DNA from: Actinomycetospora chibensis
GTDB taxonomy: Bacteria; Actinomycetota; Actinomycetes; Mycobacteriales; Pseudonocardiaceae
Assembly: GCF_028737215.1 (NCBI RefSeq)
Contig: NZ_JAQZAM010000019.1
Location: forward strand, 1-64,000
DNA length: 64,000 nt
Reading direction: 5' to 3'
In this document: positions 17,506 to 25,491 of the stretch, piece after piece
How the letters are laid out: every line of letters starts with the position of its first letter
Position numbering within the stretch: the first letter of the stretch is position 1
Made by a program: the position numbers and the translations under genes
The notes under the pieces: model-generated
The model's database searches: none
What the model was told of the DNA's origin: nothing
What the model saw: only the letters and a program-made list of their open reading frames with translations

Positions 17506-18462
17506 TCAGAGATCCAGGACGAGACGGTCGGTGCAGGACCGGGAGACGCACGGGAACATGCAGTCCCCGGCGGCGCGCTCGTGGTCGGCGAGGATCGAGT
17601 CGCGGTGGTCGGGCACGCCGTCGAGCACGGTGGTCTCGCAGGTGCCGCAGGTGCCCTTCTCGCAGGACGACAGGGTCGTCGCCCCGGCGTCGCGGGCGGC
17701 CGCGAGCACCGAGATCTGCGGGGTGACCGTGACGGACGTGCCGGTGCGGGCGAGCTCGACGGTGAACGGGGCGTCGCGGACGGGCGCGCCGACCTCGGCG
17801 GCGGTGAACCGCTCGGTGCGCAACCGGTGGGGCGCCCAGCCGGCCGCGGCGACCGTCTGCTCGACGGCCGCGAGCAGCGGGGCCGGGCCGCAGCAGTAGA
17901 CGACGGTGTCGGTGCGCGGCCCGCCGAGCCAGGACGCCAGCGGCAGCAGCCCCGCCTCGTCCTGGGGCACCACGCGCACGCGCTCGCCGTACCGGGCGAG
18001 GTCGTCGAGGAACGCCATCGAGGCGCGCCGGCGCCCGCCGTAGAGCAGCGTCCACTCCGCGCCGACCCGCTCGGCCTGCGTGATCATCGGCAGGAGCGGC
18101 GTGATCCCGATGCCACCGGCGACGAAGACGTAGCGCGCCGAGGGCACCATCGCGAAGTTGTTGCGCGGCCCGCCGAGCGTCACCTCGTCGCCGGCGGCGA
18201 GCTCGTCGTGCACGTAGGCCGACCCGCCGCGGCCGTCGACCTCGCGCAGCACCGCGACCCGGTAGCGGTGGGCGTCCCACCGGTCCCCGCACAGCGAGTA
18301 CTGGCGGGTCTCCCCGTTCCCGAGCGTCACGTCGATGTGGGCGCCGGGCGTCCAGTCCGGCAGCCGCCGCCCGTCCGGCCGGGCCAGCTCCAGGATCGCG
18401 ACGCCCTCGGCCGCCGATGCCTTCCCGGTGACGACGAGCCGGTCGACGGCGGCGCTGTCCAT
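17506..18462 (-). CDS. PDR-type oxidoreductase (flavin, NAD, plant-type 2Fe-2S)
   Basis: A 318-residue electron-transfer protein laid out like phthalate dioxygenase reductase or VanB. The flavin-binding RQYSLCG motif is near residue 53, the NAD-binding GGIGITPLL near 115, and a C-terminal plant-type 2Fe-2S domain has Cys 267, 272, 275 and 305 (CX4CX2CX29C). It moves electrons from NAD(P)H through flavin and FeS to a partner oxygenase. The gene ends 11 bp before the P450 start, so the P450 is the likely partner. This would be a single-component redox chain in place of separate ferredoxin and reductase. ATG at 18462. Confidence 0.9.
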   Translation of the reverse strand: MDSAAVDRLVVTGKASAAEGVAILELARPDGRRLPDWTPGAHIDVTLGNGETRQYSLCGDRWDAHRYRVAVLREVDGRGGSAYVHDELAAGDEVTLGGPRNNFAMVPSARYVFVAGGIGITPLLPMITQAERVGAEWTLLYGGRRRASMAFLDDLARYGERVRVVPQDEAGLLPLASWLGGPRTDTVVYCCGPAPLLAAVEQTVAAAGWAPHRLRTERFTAAEVGAPVRDAPFTVELARTGTSVTVTPQISVLAAARDAGATTLSSCEKGTCGTCETTVLDGVPDHRDSILADHERAAGDCMFPCVSRSCTDRLVLDL

Positions 18463-18510
18463 GCGCCGAGGATGACGAGGCCGCCGCCATGGTCGGAACG
18501 GCGTTCTCAT

Positions 18511-19260
18511 TCAATGAGAGACGAGGCGGCGCTCGATCTGCCGGGCCCCGGCCGTGAGGACGGGGACGTACCCGCGGGCCTGCTCGTCGTTGGGCACGAT
18601 CACCGACACCGCCGCCGCGACGTGGCCGGTCTCGTCGCGCACCGGGACCGCGATGCCGGTCGCGTCGACGTGCAGGAAGCCGGGGCAGAGCACGAACCCC
18701 TGGCGGCGCACGTCCGCGAGGCGGCGCCGCAGCTCCCCGGGGTCGGTGATCGTCATCGGCGTGAAGCGCGTGAGCGTCCCCGCGAGGATGCGCTCCTGGA
18801 GGATCTCGGAGCCGTAGGCGAGCAGGACGAGGCCCGACGACGACGCGTGCAGCGGCAGCCGCGCCGCGATCCGGGTGTAGTTGATGACGGCGTGCTCGGC
18901 GGAGAGCCGCTCGACGAACAGCACCTCCTCGCCGTCGAGCACCCCGAGCTGCGCGTGGTGACCGACCACGCGCAGGAGGTCCTCGAGCACCGGCAGCGCG
19001 AGCTCGCGCAGCGACGACGTCGGCGACGCCCGGGAGCCCAGCTCCCAGAGCCGCGTCCCGATCCGCACGCGGCGGTCCTCCTCGCGGGAGAGCAGACCGT
19101 GTCCGATGAGCTCCGCGATCAGCCGCGACGCCGTCGCTACCGGCAGGTCGGCGCGGCGGGCGACCTCCCCGACGGTCAGCACCGGGGACCGCGGGGTGAA
19201 GGCCTCGAGGATGCGCACGACGCGCTCGAGCACCGACTCGCCGGACCCGGATCGCGCCAC
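18511..19260 (-). CDS. IclR family transcriptional regulator
   Basis: A 249-residue regulator. The N-terminal winged HTH (about 8-70) includes LTVGEVARRADLPVATASRL, and the C-terminal ligand domain contains HASSSGLVLLAY and CPGFLHVDATGIAVPV, typical IclR landmarks. IclR proteins often regulate aromatic-acid degradation. It is 48 bp upstream of the reductase-P450 pair on the same strand, so it probably controls them. Its 5' end borders the decayed region that begins near 19.3 kb. Confidence 0.88.
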   Translation of the reverse strand: MARSGSGESVLERVVRILEAFTPRSPVLTVGEVARRADLPVATASRLIAELIGHGLLSREEDRRVRIGTRLWELGSRASPTSSLRELALPVLEDLLRVVGHHAQLGVLDGEEVLFVERLSAEHAVINYTRIAARLPLHASSSGLVLLAYGSEILQERILAGTLTRFTPMTITDPGELRRRLADVRRQGFVLCPGFLHVDATGIAVPVRDETGHVAAAVSVIVPNDEQARGYVPVLTAGARQIERRLVSH

Positions 19261-19322
19261 GGCGTGACGGTAGGACGTCCACCCCGGTCCGGCGCTGCTC
19301 CAGGGGGCCCAACCGCGTCCGG

Positions 19323-19814
19323 TGGCTTGTCGGGCACCACACGGTCGCGACGCCGAACCTCGGTGTCGGCGACCAGGTGCGCGGGGCGGTCGAGGCCGTC
19401 AACGTGGTCACCGAGGGCGTGGACGCCGCCTGGGCGCTGCACGTCTGCTGTGGCAACCGCTACGCCCGCCCGTGGTGGGAGGGGCACTACGACTTCCCGT
19501 TCCCGGCCGTGCTCGACGCCCGGGTCGACCAGCTCGTCCTGGAGTTCGCGCGCAAGGGCGACGACGACCTGCCAGCGATCGAGAAGTCCGGCTGGGACCG
19601 CGCGATCGGCCTGGGGGTCATCGACGTCGAGAGCGCCGAGGTCGAGACGCCCGACCTCGTCGCCACCCGCATCCGCCGGGCCCTCGACCTGGTGCCCGCC
19701 GACCGTCTCGTGATCAACCCCGACTGCGGGCTCCGGCACCTCACCGGCCCCGTGGCCCGCGCCAAGCTCGCGGCGATGGCGCAGGGGGCGGCGCTGGTGC
19801 GGGCGGAGCTGTAG
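19323..19814 (+). pseudogene. 5'-truncated fragment of a MetE-like (cobalamin-independent methionine synthase C-terminal) protein
   Basis: The plus-strand frame encodes about 160 residues of the C-terminal domain of a MetE/UROD-type methyltransferase. Zinc-ligand positions are kept: His and Cys in LHVCCGN, Glu in LVLEFA, Cys in NPDCGL. Homologous sequence is recognisable from about 19323 (WLVGHHTVATPN). No start codon or N-terminal half precedes it; instead the IclR gene begins at 19260 in the other direction. The first in-frame start-like codon (GTG 19377) is in mid-domain. It is best read as a 3' remnant left by a deletion. Confidence 0.75.
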
Positions 19815-19853
19815 CGACCGACGCCCCGGCCCGGCCGCTGGTACGCATCCGTC

Positions 19854-19937
19854 ATGGACTTCAGCGACTCCGAGGACCACCGGCTGATCCGGGAGGCCGT
19901 TCGCGACGTCTGCGCCCGCTTCGACGACGACTACTGG
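19854..19937 (+). pseudogene. first 28 codons of an acyl-CoA dehydrogenase (remnant)
   Basis: ATG at 19854 begins a peptide, MDFSDSEDHRLIREAV and onward to DDDYW, that matches the usual N-terminus of acyl-CoA dehydrogenases. The resemblance stops after the Trp codon at 19935-19937. The frame then runs on as Ala/Arg-rich nonsense to 20123, because the DNA from 19942 belongs to a CoA-transferase in another frame. About 340 residues of the expected enzyme are absent. Confidence 0.7.
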
Positions 19938-19941
19938 GCGG

Positions 19942-20940
19942 GTGGTGCCCGCGCACTACTCGACGCTGCCGCGGCTGTTCGCCGAACGCCTGCTGCCCGG
20001 CGACGTCGGGCTGGTCCAGGTCGCGCCGCCGGACCGCGACGGCCTCTGCTCGCTCGGCATCGGCGCGGACTACGCCGCCGACGCGGTCGTGCACAGCCGG
20101 GTGCTGATCGCGGAGATCAATGAGCGGACGCCGCGCACCACGGGTACGCCGGGCATCCCGCGCGAGCGCTTCGCCGCCGTGATCGAGACCGACCGCCCGC
20201 TCGCCCCGGTGCCCGACCGCGCGCCGGACGCCGTCGACGAGGCGATCGCGGCGCACGTCGCCGGCCTGGTCGCCGACGGGGACACCGTGCAGATCGGGGT
20301 CGGCGCCCTGCCGACGGCGATCCTGGCGGGGCTCTCCGGGCACCGTGACCTCGGCTTCCACGCCGGGATGCTCACCGACGGCGTGCGCCGCCTCGTCGAG
20401 CGCGGCGTGATCACCGGGGCGCGCAAGGAGATCGACCGCGGGGCGCTCGTGACCGGCACCGCGGTCGGCGGGCCCGCGCTCTACGACCGCCTCCCGGACC
20501 TGCCGGTCGCCTTCCGGCCCGCGAGCTACACCCACACCCCGGCGGTGCTCGCCCGGCTGCGGCGCCTGGTCTCGATCAACTCCGCGCTGGAGGTCGACCT
20601 CACCGGCCAGGTCGGCGCCGAGTCCGTGCACGGCCGCGCGCTCGGTGCGGTCGGCGGACAGGCCGACTTCTCCGGCGCCGCGGCGCGCACCGGTGCCCGG
20701 TCGATCATCGCCCTGCGCGCGACCGCCGGCGGCCGCTCGACGGTCGTCGCGGGACTGTCCGGGCCCGTGACCACCGCCCGCGCCGACGTCGACGTCGTGG
20801 TCACCGAGCACGGCGTCGCCGACCTGCGCGGGTGCCCGCTCGACGACCGGGCCGCGCGCCTGATCGCGATCGCGGCCCCCGAGCACCGTGGTCCGCTGAG
20901 ACGTGGCCTGTCTCAATCCTGGACAGTTCACGGAGAAGGT
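19942..20940 (+). pseudogene. acetyl-CoA hydrolase/4-hydroxybutyrate CoA-transferase, truncated at both ends
   Basis: About 320 residues of a CoA-transferase family protein: VPAHYSTLPRLF at the left, IGVGALPTAIL in the middle, the conserved catalytic-Glu region SINSALEVDLTG, and VTEHGVADLRG near the right end. Intact relatives are about 430 residues; here the first 100 or so are missing. The left boundary abuts the acyl-CoA dehydrogenase remnant at 19938-19942. On the right, family sequence ends after APEHRGPLRR (about 20900), and the last dozen codons of the open frame come from unrelated DNA that carries the next gene's leader. It could still be transcribed, but a functional enzyme is unlikely. 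Confidence 0.75.
20897..20915. promoter_or_regulatory. inverted repeat at the right end of the decayed region
   Basis: TGAGAC at 20897-20902 and GTCTCA at 20910-20915 are perfect 6-bp arms around a 7-nt loop. They sit at the point where CoA-transferase similarity ends and 72 bp before the GTG of the HTH gene. It could be an operator or leader hairpin for that gene, or a recombination scar. There is no U-tract. Confidence 0.3.
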
Positions 20941-20986
20941 CCCTGAACGCGCCTATGGTCGCGGCAGTCGAGGAAAGGGGACCTGG

Positions 20987-21187
20987 GTGCCGGACACGGG
21001 TGAGCAGCTCCGCGGGTCGGAGCGGGCGGTGCTGTCGAGGTACCTGGTCGAGCGCTACGCCGCCGGCGAGAGCCTCATGCGCCTCGCGCAGGACACCGGC
21101 CGCAGCTTCGGCCACGTCCGACGGCTCCTCATGGACGCCGGCGTCACCATGCGCCCCCGCGGCGGCAGCCGCCCCCGCACCACCTGA
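20987..21187 (+). CDS. small helix-turn-helix protein conserved in actinomycetes
   Basis: A 66-residue protein. The core SERAVLSRYLVERYAAGESL is followed by a helix-turn-helix, MRLAQDTGRSFGHVRRLLMD, and a Gly/Arg-rich basic tail (RPRGGSRPRTT). The same plan (short N-terminus, resolvase-like HTH, RGRGG tail) occurs in a widely conserved actinomycete protein of unknown function. The GTG at 20987 has AGGGG 6 nt upstream, which decides the start over the earlier in-frame codon at 20903. It sits upstream of lon, same strand. Confidence 0.8.
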   Translation: MPDTGEQLRGSERAVLSRYLVERYAAGESLMRLAQDTGRSFGHVRRLLMDAGVTMRPRGGSRPRTT

Positions 21188-21238
21188 CCTGCGGCGCCCG
21201 GCCGGTCGCCGGCTCCCGGAATACCGTAGCCACTTCAA

Positions 21239-21265
21239 CACTTGTAGCTGCTATCAGTACGAGTG
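21239..21265. promoter_or_regulatory. imperfect dyad upstream of lon
   Basis: CACTTGT at 21239-21245 and ACGAGTG at 21259-21265 match as an inverted repeat at 6 of 7 positions with a 13-bp spacer, ending 14 bp before the lon ATG. lon genes are usually stress-regulated, and HspR binds a CTTGAGT-N7-ACTCAAG dyad; the arms here are only loosely similar and the spacer is longer, so the regulator is unknown. Confidence 0.3.
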
Positions 21266-21279
21266 ATGGGGTGACGAGA

Positions 21280-23574
21280 ATGACCGAGCTGCTGCTGGTC
21301 CCCGTCGACGACAACGTGATCTTCCCGGGCATGACCGTCGTGGTCCCGGCCGCCGAGGTCGGTGCCGAGGAGGGCGAGCAGGTCCTGCTCGTCCCACGCC
21401 ACGAGGGTCGCTTCGCCACGGTCGGCACGGTCGCCGACGTCACGGGCCGCACCCGACTCCCGAACGGCGTGACCGCCGTCCAGCTCACCGGAGTGCACCG
21501 TGGCATGGCCGGGACGGGCACCACCGACGACGCGGGGCACCTGCGCGTCGAGGTGACGCCGCACCAGGACAGCACGGACCGCGACGGCCCGATCCGCGAG
21601 CTGGAGAACACGTACCGCGTGGTGGTCGAGGAGATCCTCGAGCTGCGCGGCGACGACGGCCGCGTGTCGACGTTCCTGCGCGGCATCGACGAGCCGGGCG
21701 CGCTGGCGGACACCGCCGGCTGGGCCCCCGAGACCCCCTACGACGAGAAGGTGTCCCTGCTCGAGACGCTCGACGTGCGCGAGCGCCTGGAGCTGGCCCT
21801 GCGCCTGCAGCGCGAGCGGCTGGCCGAGCTGCAGGTGCGCAAGACGCTGCGTGAGGACGTCGAGTCCGGCGCGGCGAAGCAGCAGCGCGAGTACGTCCTG
21901 CGTCGCCAGCTGGAGTCCATCCGCAAGGAGCTGGGCGAGGGCGACGACGGCGGCGCCGGCGACGACTACCGCGCGAAGATCGCCGAGGCCGGCATGCCCG
22001 ATCACGTGCGCGAGCAGGCCGAGCGCGAGCTGGCCCGCCTCGAGCGCAGCGGCGAGCAGTCCGGCGAGTCCTCGATGATCCGGACCTACCTCGACTGGCT
22101 GCTGGCCCTGCCGTGGTCGCAGCGCTCCGTCGAGCAGCTCGACCCGGCCGCGGCCCGCACCGTGCTCGACGCCGACCACACCGGTCTCGAGGACGTGAAG
22201 GACCGCATCGTCGAGTACCTGGCCGTCCGCAAGCTGCGCCGCGACCGTGGGGTCGAGGAGGACCGCAAGGCGGGGACCATCCTGACGCTCGTCGGTCCCC
22301 CCGGCACCGGCAAGACCTCGATCGGCGAGTCCGTGGCGCGGGCGATGGGCCGCGAGTTCGTCCGGATGTCGCTGGGCGGCGTCCGCGACGAGGCCGAGAT
22401 CCGCGGTCACCGCCGCACCTACGTCGGCGCCCTGCCGGGCCGCCTGGTGCGGGCCCTGCGCGACGCGGGCACGATGAACCCGGTGATCCTGCTCGACGAG
22501 GTGGACAAGGTCGGCGCCGACTGGCGCGGCGACCCGTCCGCCGCGCTGCTCGAGGTCCTGGACCCGGCGCAGAACCACGCGTTCCGCGACCACTACCTCG
22601 ACGTCGAGATCGACCTCTCGCAGGTCGTGTTCCTGGCGACGGCCAACCAGCTGGACACCATCCCGGGCCCGCTGCTCGACCGCATGGAGGTCATCTCCTT
22701 CGACGGCTACACCGTCGAGGAGAAGGTCGCCATCGCCCGGGACCACCTGCTGCCACGTCAGATCACGAGCGCCGGCCTCACGGTCGACGACGTGAGCGCC
22801 GACGAGTCCGCGCTGCGCCTCGTCGTGTCCGAGTACACCCGCGAGTCCGGCGTCCGGCAGCTCGACCGCGCGCTGGGCAAGCTGACCCGCAAGATCGCCA
22901 CCGAGGTGGCGTCGGGAGCGCCGAACGTCGTCGTCGACACCGAGGTCGTGCGCAAGCACCTCGGCCGGCAGCGGGTCTTCACCGAGGCCGTCGAGCGGAC
23001 CGCGGTCCCCGGCGTCGCCACCGGCATGGCCGTGACCGGCGCGGGCGGTGACGTCCTCTTCATCGAGGCCGCCGGGATGGCGGGCGACGAGGGCCTGATC
23101 CTCACCGGGCAGCTCGGCGACGTCATGAAGGAGTCGGCCCGGATCGCCCTGTCGTGGGTGCGCTCGCACGCCCCGGAGCTGGGCATCGCCGAGGACGCAT
23201 TCTCGGGACGCTCGTTCCACGTGCACGTGCCCGCGGGCGCGACTCCGAAGGACGGGCCGTCGGCGGGCGTCACCATGGCCACGGCGCTGGTGTCGCTGCT
23301 GACCGGACGCCCGGTGCGGCACACGGTCGCGATGACCGGTGAGCTGACGCTGCAGGGACGGGTCCTGCCGATCGGCGGGGTGAAGCAGAAGGTGCTGGCC
23401 GCGCACGCGGCGGGCCTGACGCAGATCGTCGTCCCGGAGCGCAACCGCGCCGACCTCGACGACGTCCCCGCCGACGTGGCCGCGCAGCTGGAGTTCCACC
23501 CGTCGATGACGATCAGTGAGGTCCTCGACGTGGCTCTGGAGCCTGTGCCCCAGAGCCTCGAGGTGGCCGCCTGA
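21280..23574 (+). CDS. lon: ATP-dependent Lon protease (LonA type)
   Basis: A 764-residue protein with the full LonA plan: N-terminal substrate domain (1-190, starting MTELLLVPVDDNVIFPG), a coiled-coil-rich linker (190-300), an AAA+ module with Walker A GPPGTGKT (Lys at about 345) and Walker B VILLDEVDK, and a Ser-Lys protease domain with Ser in KDGPSAGV (about 661) and Lys in GVKQKVLAA (about 704). It degrades damaged and regulatory proteins in the cytoplasm. The ATG at 21280 is preferred over the GTG at 21271 because GGGG lies 8 nt upstream. The next gene starts 1 bp after its stop. Confidence 0.96.
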   Translation: MTELLLVPVDDNVIFPGMTVVVPAAEVGAEEGEQVLLVPRHEGRFATVGTVADVTGRTRLPNGVTAVQLTGVHRGMAGTGTTDDAGHLRVEVTPHQDSTDRDGPIRELENTYRVVVEEILELRGDDGRVSTFLRGIDEPGALADTAGWAPETPYDEKVSLLETLDVRERLELALRLQRERLAELQVRKTLREDVESGAAKQQREYVLRRQLESIRKELGEGDDGGAGDDYRAKIAEAGMPDHVREQAERELARLERSGEQSGESSMIRTYLDWLLALPWSQRSVEQLDPAAARTVLDADHTGLEDVKDRIVEYLAVRKLRRDRGVEEDRKAGTILTLVGPPGTGKTSIGESVARAMGREFVRMSLGGVRDEAEIRGHRRTYVGALPGRLVRALRDAGTMNPVILLDEVDKVGADWRGDPSAALLEVLDPAQNHAFRDHYLDVEIDLSQVVFLATANQLDTIPGPLLDRMEVISFDGYTVEEKVAIARDHLLPRQITSAGLTVDDVSADESALRLVVSEYTRESGVRQLDRALGKLTRKIATEVASGAPNVVVDTEVVRKHLGRQRVFTEAVERTAVPGVATGMAVTGAGGDVLFIEAAGMAGDEGLILTGQLGDVMKESARIALSWVRSHAPELGIAEDAFSGRSFHVHVPAGATPKDGPSAGVTMATALVSLLTGRPVRHTVAMTGELTLQGRVLPIGGVKQKVLAAHAAGLTQIVVPERNRADLDDVPADVAAQLEFHPSMTISEVLDVALEPVPQSLEVAA

Positions 23575-23575
23575 C

Positions 23576-23893
23576 ATGTGCTCACGGGAGCCGGTACCGC
23601 CCGAGGTGCGCGCGCTGACGGCACTGCTGGAGCGACGGTGGTCGCTCTCGGTGCTCTACGCCGCGCACCTCGGAGCGGTCCGGTTCTCGGAGTTCGAGCA
23701 GGCCCTCGGCCAGGTGCCGCCCGCGACGCTCGCGGCGCGCCTGGCCGACCTCGAGGCGGCGGGGCTGCTCGAACGGCGGGTGCTCGACGCGCGTCCACCG
23801 CGCACCGAGTACGCGCTCTCCGCCGAGGGTCGTCGCCTCGCCCCGCTGCTCGAGGCGCTCACGACCTGCAGCCGGGATCGCCGGCCGCACTGA
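23576..23893 (+). CDS. HxlR family transcriptional regulator
   Basis: A 105-residue winged-helix protein. It has the HxlR layout: an N-terminal Cys (residue 2), LTALLERRWSLSVLYAAHLGAVRFSEFEQ with the short first helices, VPPATLAARLADLEAAGLLERR as the recognition helix and wing, and TEYALSAEGR. The single Cys near the N-terminus is the redox- or electrophile-sensing position in some family members. The ATG follows the lon stop by 1 bp with GAGGTGG inside the lon end, so it is translated from the lon transcript. This would make it co-expressed with the protease. Confidence 0.85.
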   Translation: MCSREPVPPEVRALTALLERRWSLSVLYAAHLGAVRFSEFEQALGQVPPATLAARLADLEAAGLLERRVLDARPPRTEYALSAEGRRLAPLLEALTTCSRDRRPH

Positions 23894-24632
23894 GGAGACG
23901 ATCTCCCGCGGCGACGGCGTGCGCGAGACGCAGCGTCGTCGACAGCCAGAGCAGCACGTCGTGCAGGCGCAGGCGGGTCGGCCGGGCGTCGCCCGTCGCC
24001 GCTGCCACGGCGTCCTCCAGCGCGGCGAACGCGTCGGCGTTCGCCTGCAGATCCCGGTGCACCACGGCGTCGACGCCGCTGTCGCCCTCCTCGAGATGGG
24101 AGAGCAGCGCGCGGCGCGTGGTCCGGGTCAGGTGCGGGACGAGCTCGGGGTGCCGGTGGTGCAGGGCGGCGAGGACGTGCGCGGAGTGGGCGCCCGAGTC
24201 CTGCCCGATCCGGCGCAGGTACGCGCCGACGGTGCCGGGCTCGCCGAGCACCGAGAGCTCCTCGTCGGGCAGCTCCCAGAACGGGCGCCCGCCGGCCCGG
24301 GCGACGAGGGCGTCGACCAGCGCGCGAATCCCCGCGAGGGTGTCGTGCACGGCGTGCCAACCGGCCTGGTCGAGGCGTCCGTGCAGGCCCTCGGCCAGCA
24401 GGACGTCGGCGTCGAGGCCGGCGCTCGCGGGCCGCGCGTCGAACCGCGCCCAACCGAACGCCGGCACCTCCACCCACCGGCCCTCCGGGGTGCCGGGCGA
24501 GCGGAAGCGCAGCCAGCGCCGGGCGCGGGCGTACCCGACGACCGCGGAGGTCGCCTGCGTCAGGGGCACCGGTTCGGGACCGAGGCACGGCAGGCGAAGG
24601 ATGACCTCGGTGTCCTGCGTCCGCGTGGCCAC
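23859..24632 (-). CDS. hypothetical protein, 257 residues
   Basis: A soluble, mostly helical, His/Arg/Ala-rich protein. It has an aromatic-rich N-terminal third (RARRWLRFR, WVEVPAFGWARFDARP), then a helical region with LPDEELSVLGEPGTVGAYLRRI and HVLAALHHRHPELVPHL. No membrane segment or signal peptide is seen, and I recognise no family. Third-position GC is high and consistent with a real gene. The start is a GTG at 24632. The 3' end overlaps the convergent HxlR gene by 35 bp. Confidence 0.6.
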   Translation of the reverse strand: MATRTQDTEVILRLPCLGPEPVPLTQATSAVVGYARARRWLRFRSPGTPEGRWVEVPAFGWARFDARPASAGLDADVLLAEGLHGRLDQAGWHAVHDTLAGIRALVDALVARAGGRPFWELPDEELSVLGEPGTVGAYLRRIGQDSGAHSAHVLAALHHRHPELVPHLTRTTRRALLSHLEEGDSGVDAVVHRDLQANADAFAALEDAVAAATGDARPTRLRLHDVLLWLSTTLRLAHAVAAGDRLLSAAGDPGCRS

Positions 24633-24704
24633 GCCCCCATCATGGTCCCGAGGGCGGGTCGGCGTCAGGCCGCGATCAGATGGTGCCTGTCGGAGGGAGC
24701 CGGA

Positions 24705-24857
24705 TCAGAAGTTGCCGCGCTCCTTGACCTCGCCGACGACCATGTCCTTCTGGCCGCTCCGCTCGAGCTTCTTGTTGCCGGTGGCCTTGCCCGTGACCTC
24801 CTTGGCCTTCCCCTTGACCTGCTTCGAGCGGTTCTTGACCGTGTCGTCGGCACTCAT
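24705..24857 (-). CDS. CsbD-like stress protein
   Basis: A 50-residue, highly charged, Lys/Glu-rich protein reading MSADDTVKNRSKQVKGKAKE at the start, then VTGKATGNKKLERSGQ and ending VGEVKERGNF. The K-GKAKE-VTGK and LERxGQ patterns are those of the CsbD family, small soluble proteins induced under general stress. Its length is a little below the common 55-70 residues. The ATG at 24857 is clear from the conserved N-terminus. CsbD genes are often controlled by stress sigma factors, which would connect with the partner-switching proteins elsewhere in the window. Confidence 0.85.
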   Translation of the reverse strand: MSADDTVKNRSKQVKGKAKEVTGKATGNKKLERSGQKDMVVGEVKERGNF

Positions 24858-24971
24858 GTGATCGACATTCCCTGATCAGGAGGGTTCAGACGGCCACGAC
24901 CAGAGTTTGGGCCGGACGCGCGTCGGAAGCCTCCGTTCAGAATCCCGAGGTTGGTCCCTAGGGTCCACACC

Positions 24972-25439
24972 ATGGGCCTCTTCTCCCGCACTCCGCCCGT
25001 CCCGCTGCCCGAGCGGGAGGACGTGCGCCGCGCGCTGAACGGCATGCACGCCAAGGACGCCGAGCGCCTGCGGTCGAAGCGCCACCTCGCCGAGGCGCTC
25101 GCCGCCGTGCCCGAGACGACCTCGGTCCGCGCCGTCCTCAGCGCCGTCGTCACCGAGCCCCAGACCACCGACCGCGGCCTGCTGTGCGTGACGTCGATGG
25201 CGGTGACGTTCGACGGCGAGCACTCCGGACGCCTGGAGTTCCCGATCGCCGCGCTGCGCGAGGTCGGCACCGTCGGCGCCGGCACCCTGCGTGTCGACTT
25301 CGACGAGCTGGCCCCGGGCGTGCGTGCCCTGCCCGGCCGGGAGTCGGCCGACCACATGGACTTCAGCGTCACCGCCCGGCCCGAGTCGGTGCGGTACTTC
25401 GTCGGCCAGGTGGAGGCGTCCGGGCTCCGGAGCCGCTAG
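24972..25439 (+). CDS. hypothetical protein, possible PH-like fold
   Basis: A 155-residue soluble protein. The first 60 residues are helical and charged (EREDVRRALNGMHAKDAERL); the rest alternates predicted strands: RGLLCVTSMAVTF, GRLEFPIAALREVGT, GTLRVDFDELA and MDFSVTARPESVRYFVGQVE. That strand-rich part ending in one helix is reminiscent of bacterial PH-like/YokE domains, but I cannot confirm it. ATG at 24972 (an earlier GTG at 24951 is less likely). A tandem repeat begins 4 bp after its stop. Confidence 0.6.
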   Translation: MGLFSRTPPVPLPEREDVRRALNGMHAKDAERLRSKRHLAEALAAVPETTSVRAVLSAVVTEPQTTDRGLLCVTSMAVTFDGEHSGRLEFPIAALREVGTVGAGTLRVDFDELAPGVRALPGRESADHMDFSVTARPESVRYFVGQVEASGLRSR

Positions 25440-25442
25440 CCG

Positions 25443-25491
25443 ATCCCGTGTGCTATCCCGTGTGCCTATGCCGTGTGCTATCCCGTGTGGT
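25443..25491. repeat. four-copy 12-13 bp tandem repeat between convergent genes
   Basis: Units ATCCCGTGTGCT (25443-25454), ATCCCGTGTGCCT (25455-25467), ATGCCGTGTGCT (25468-25479) and ATCCCGTGTGGT (25480-25491) lie head to tail. The stop codon of the minus-strand gene is shared with the last two units, so three extra copies of its final codons (His-Thr-Gly-stop) follow downstream. This looks like a slippage expansion at a gene end. Confidence 0.85.

Noticed and set aside
19377-19814. Complete small zinc methyltransferase gene
   Set aside because: The GTG at 19377 is in mid-domain and homologous sequence extends upstream of it without any start, so it is a fragment.
20903-21187. Longer form of the small HTH protein starting at 20903
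   Set aside because: The first 28 codons have no conserved features and overlap the end of the CoA-transferase remnant; the GTG at 20987 has a good Shine-Dalgarno and the expected family N-terminus.
21239-21265. HspR (HAIR) binding site upstream of lon
   Set aside because: The arms differ from CTTGAGT/ACTCAAG and the spacer is 13 rather than 7 bp, so only an unspecified dyad is reported.
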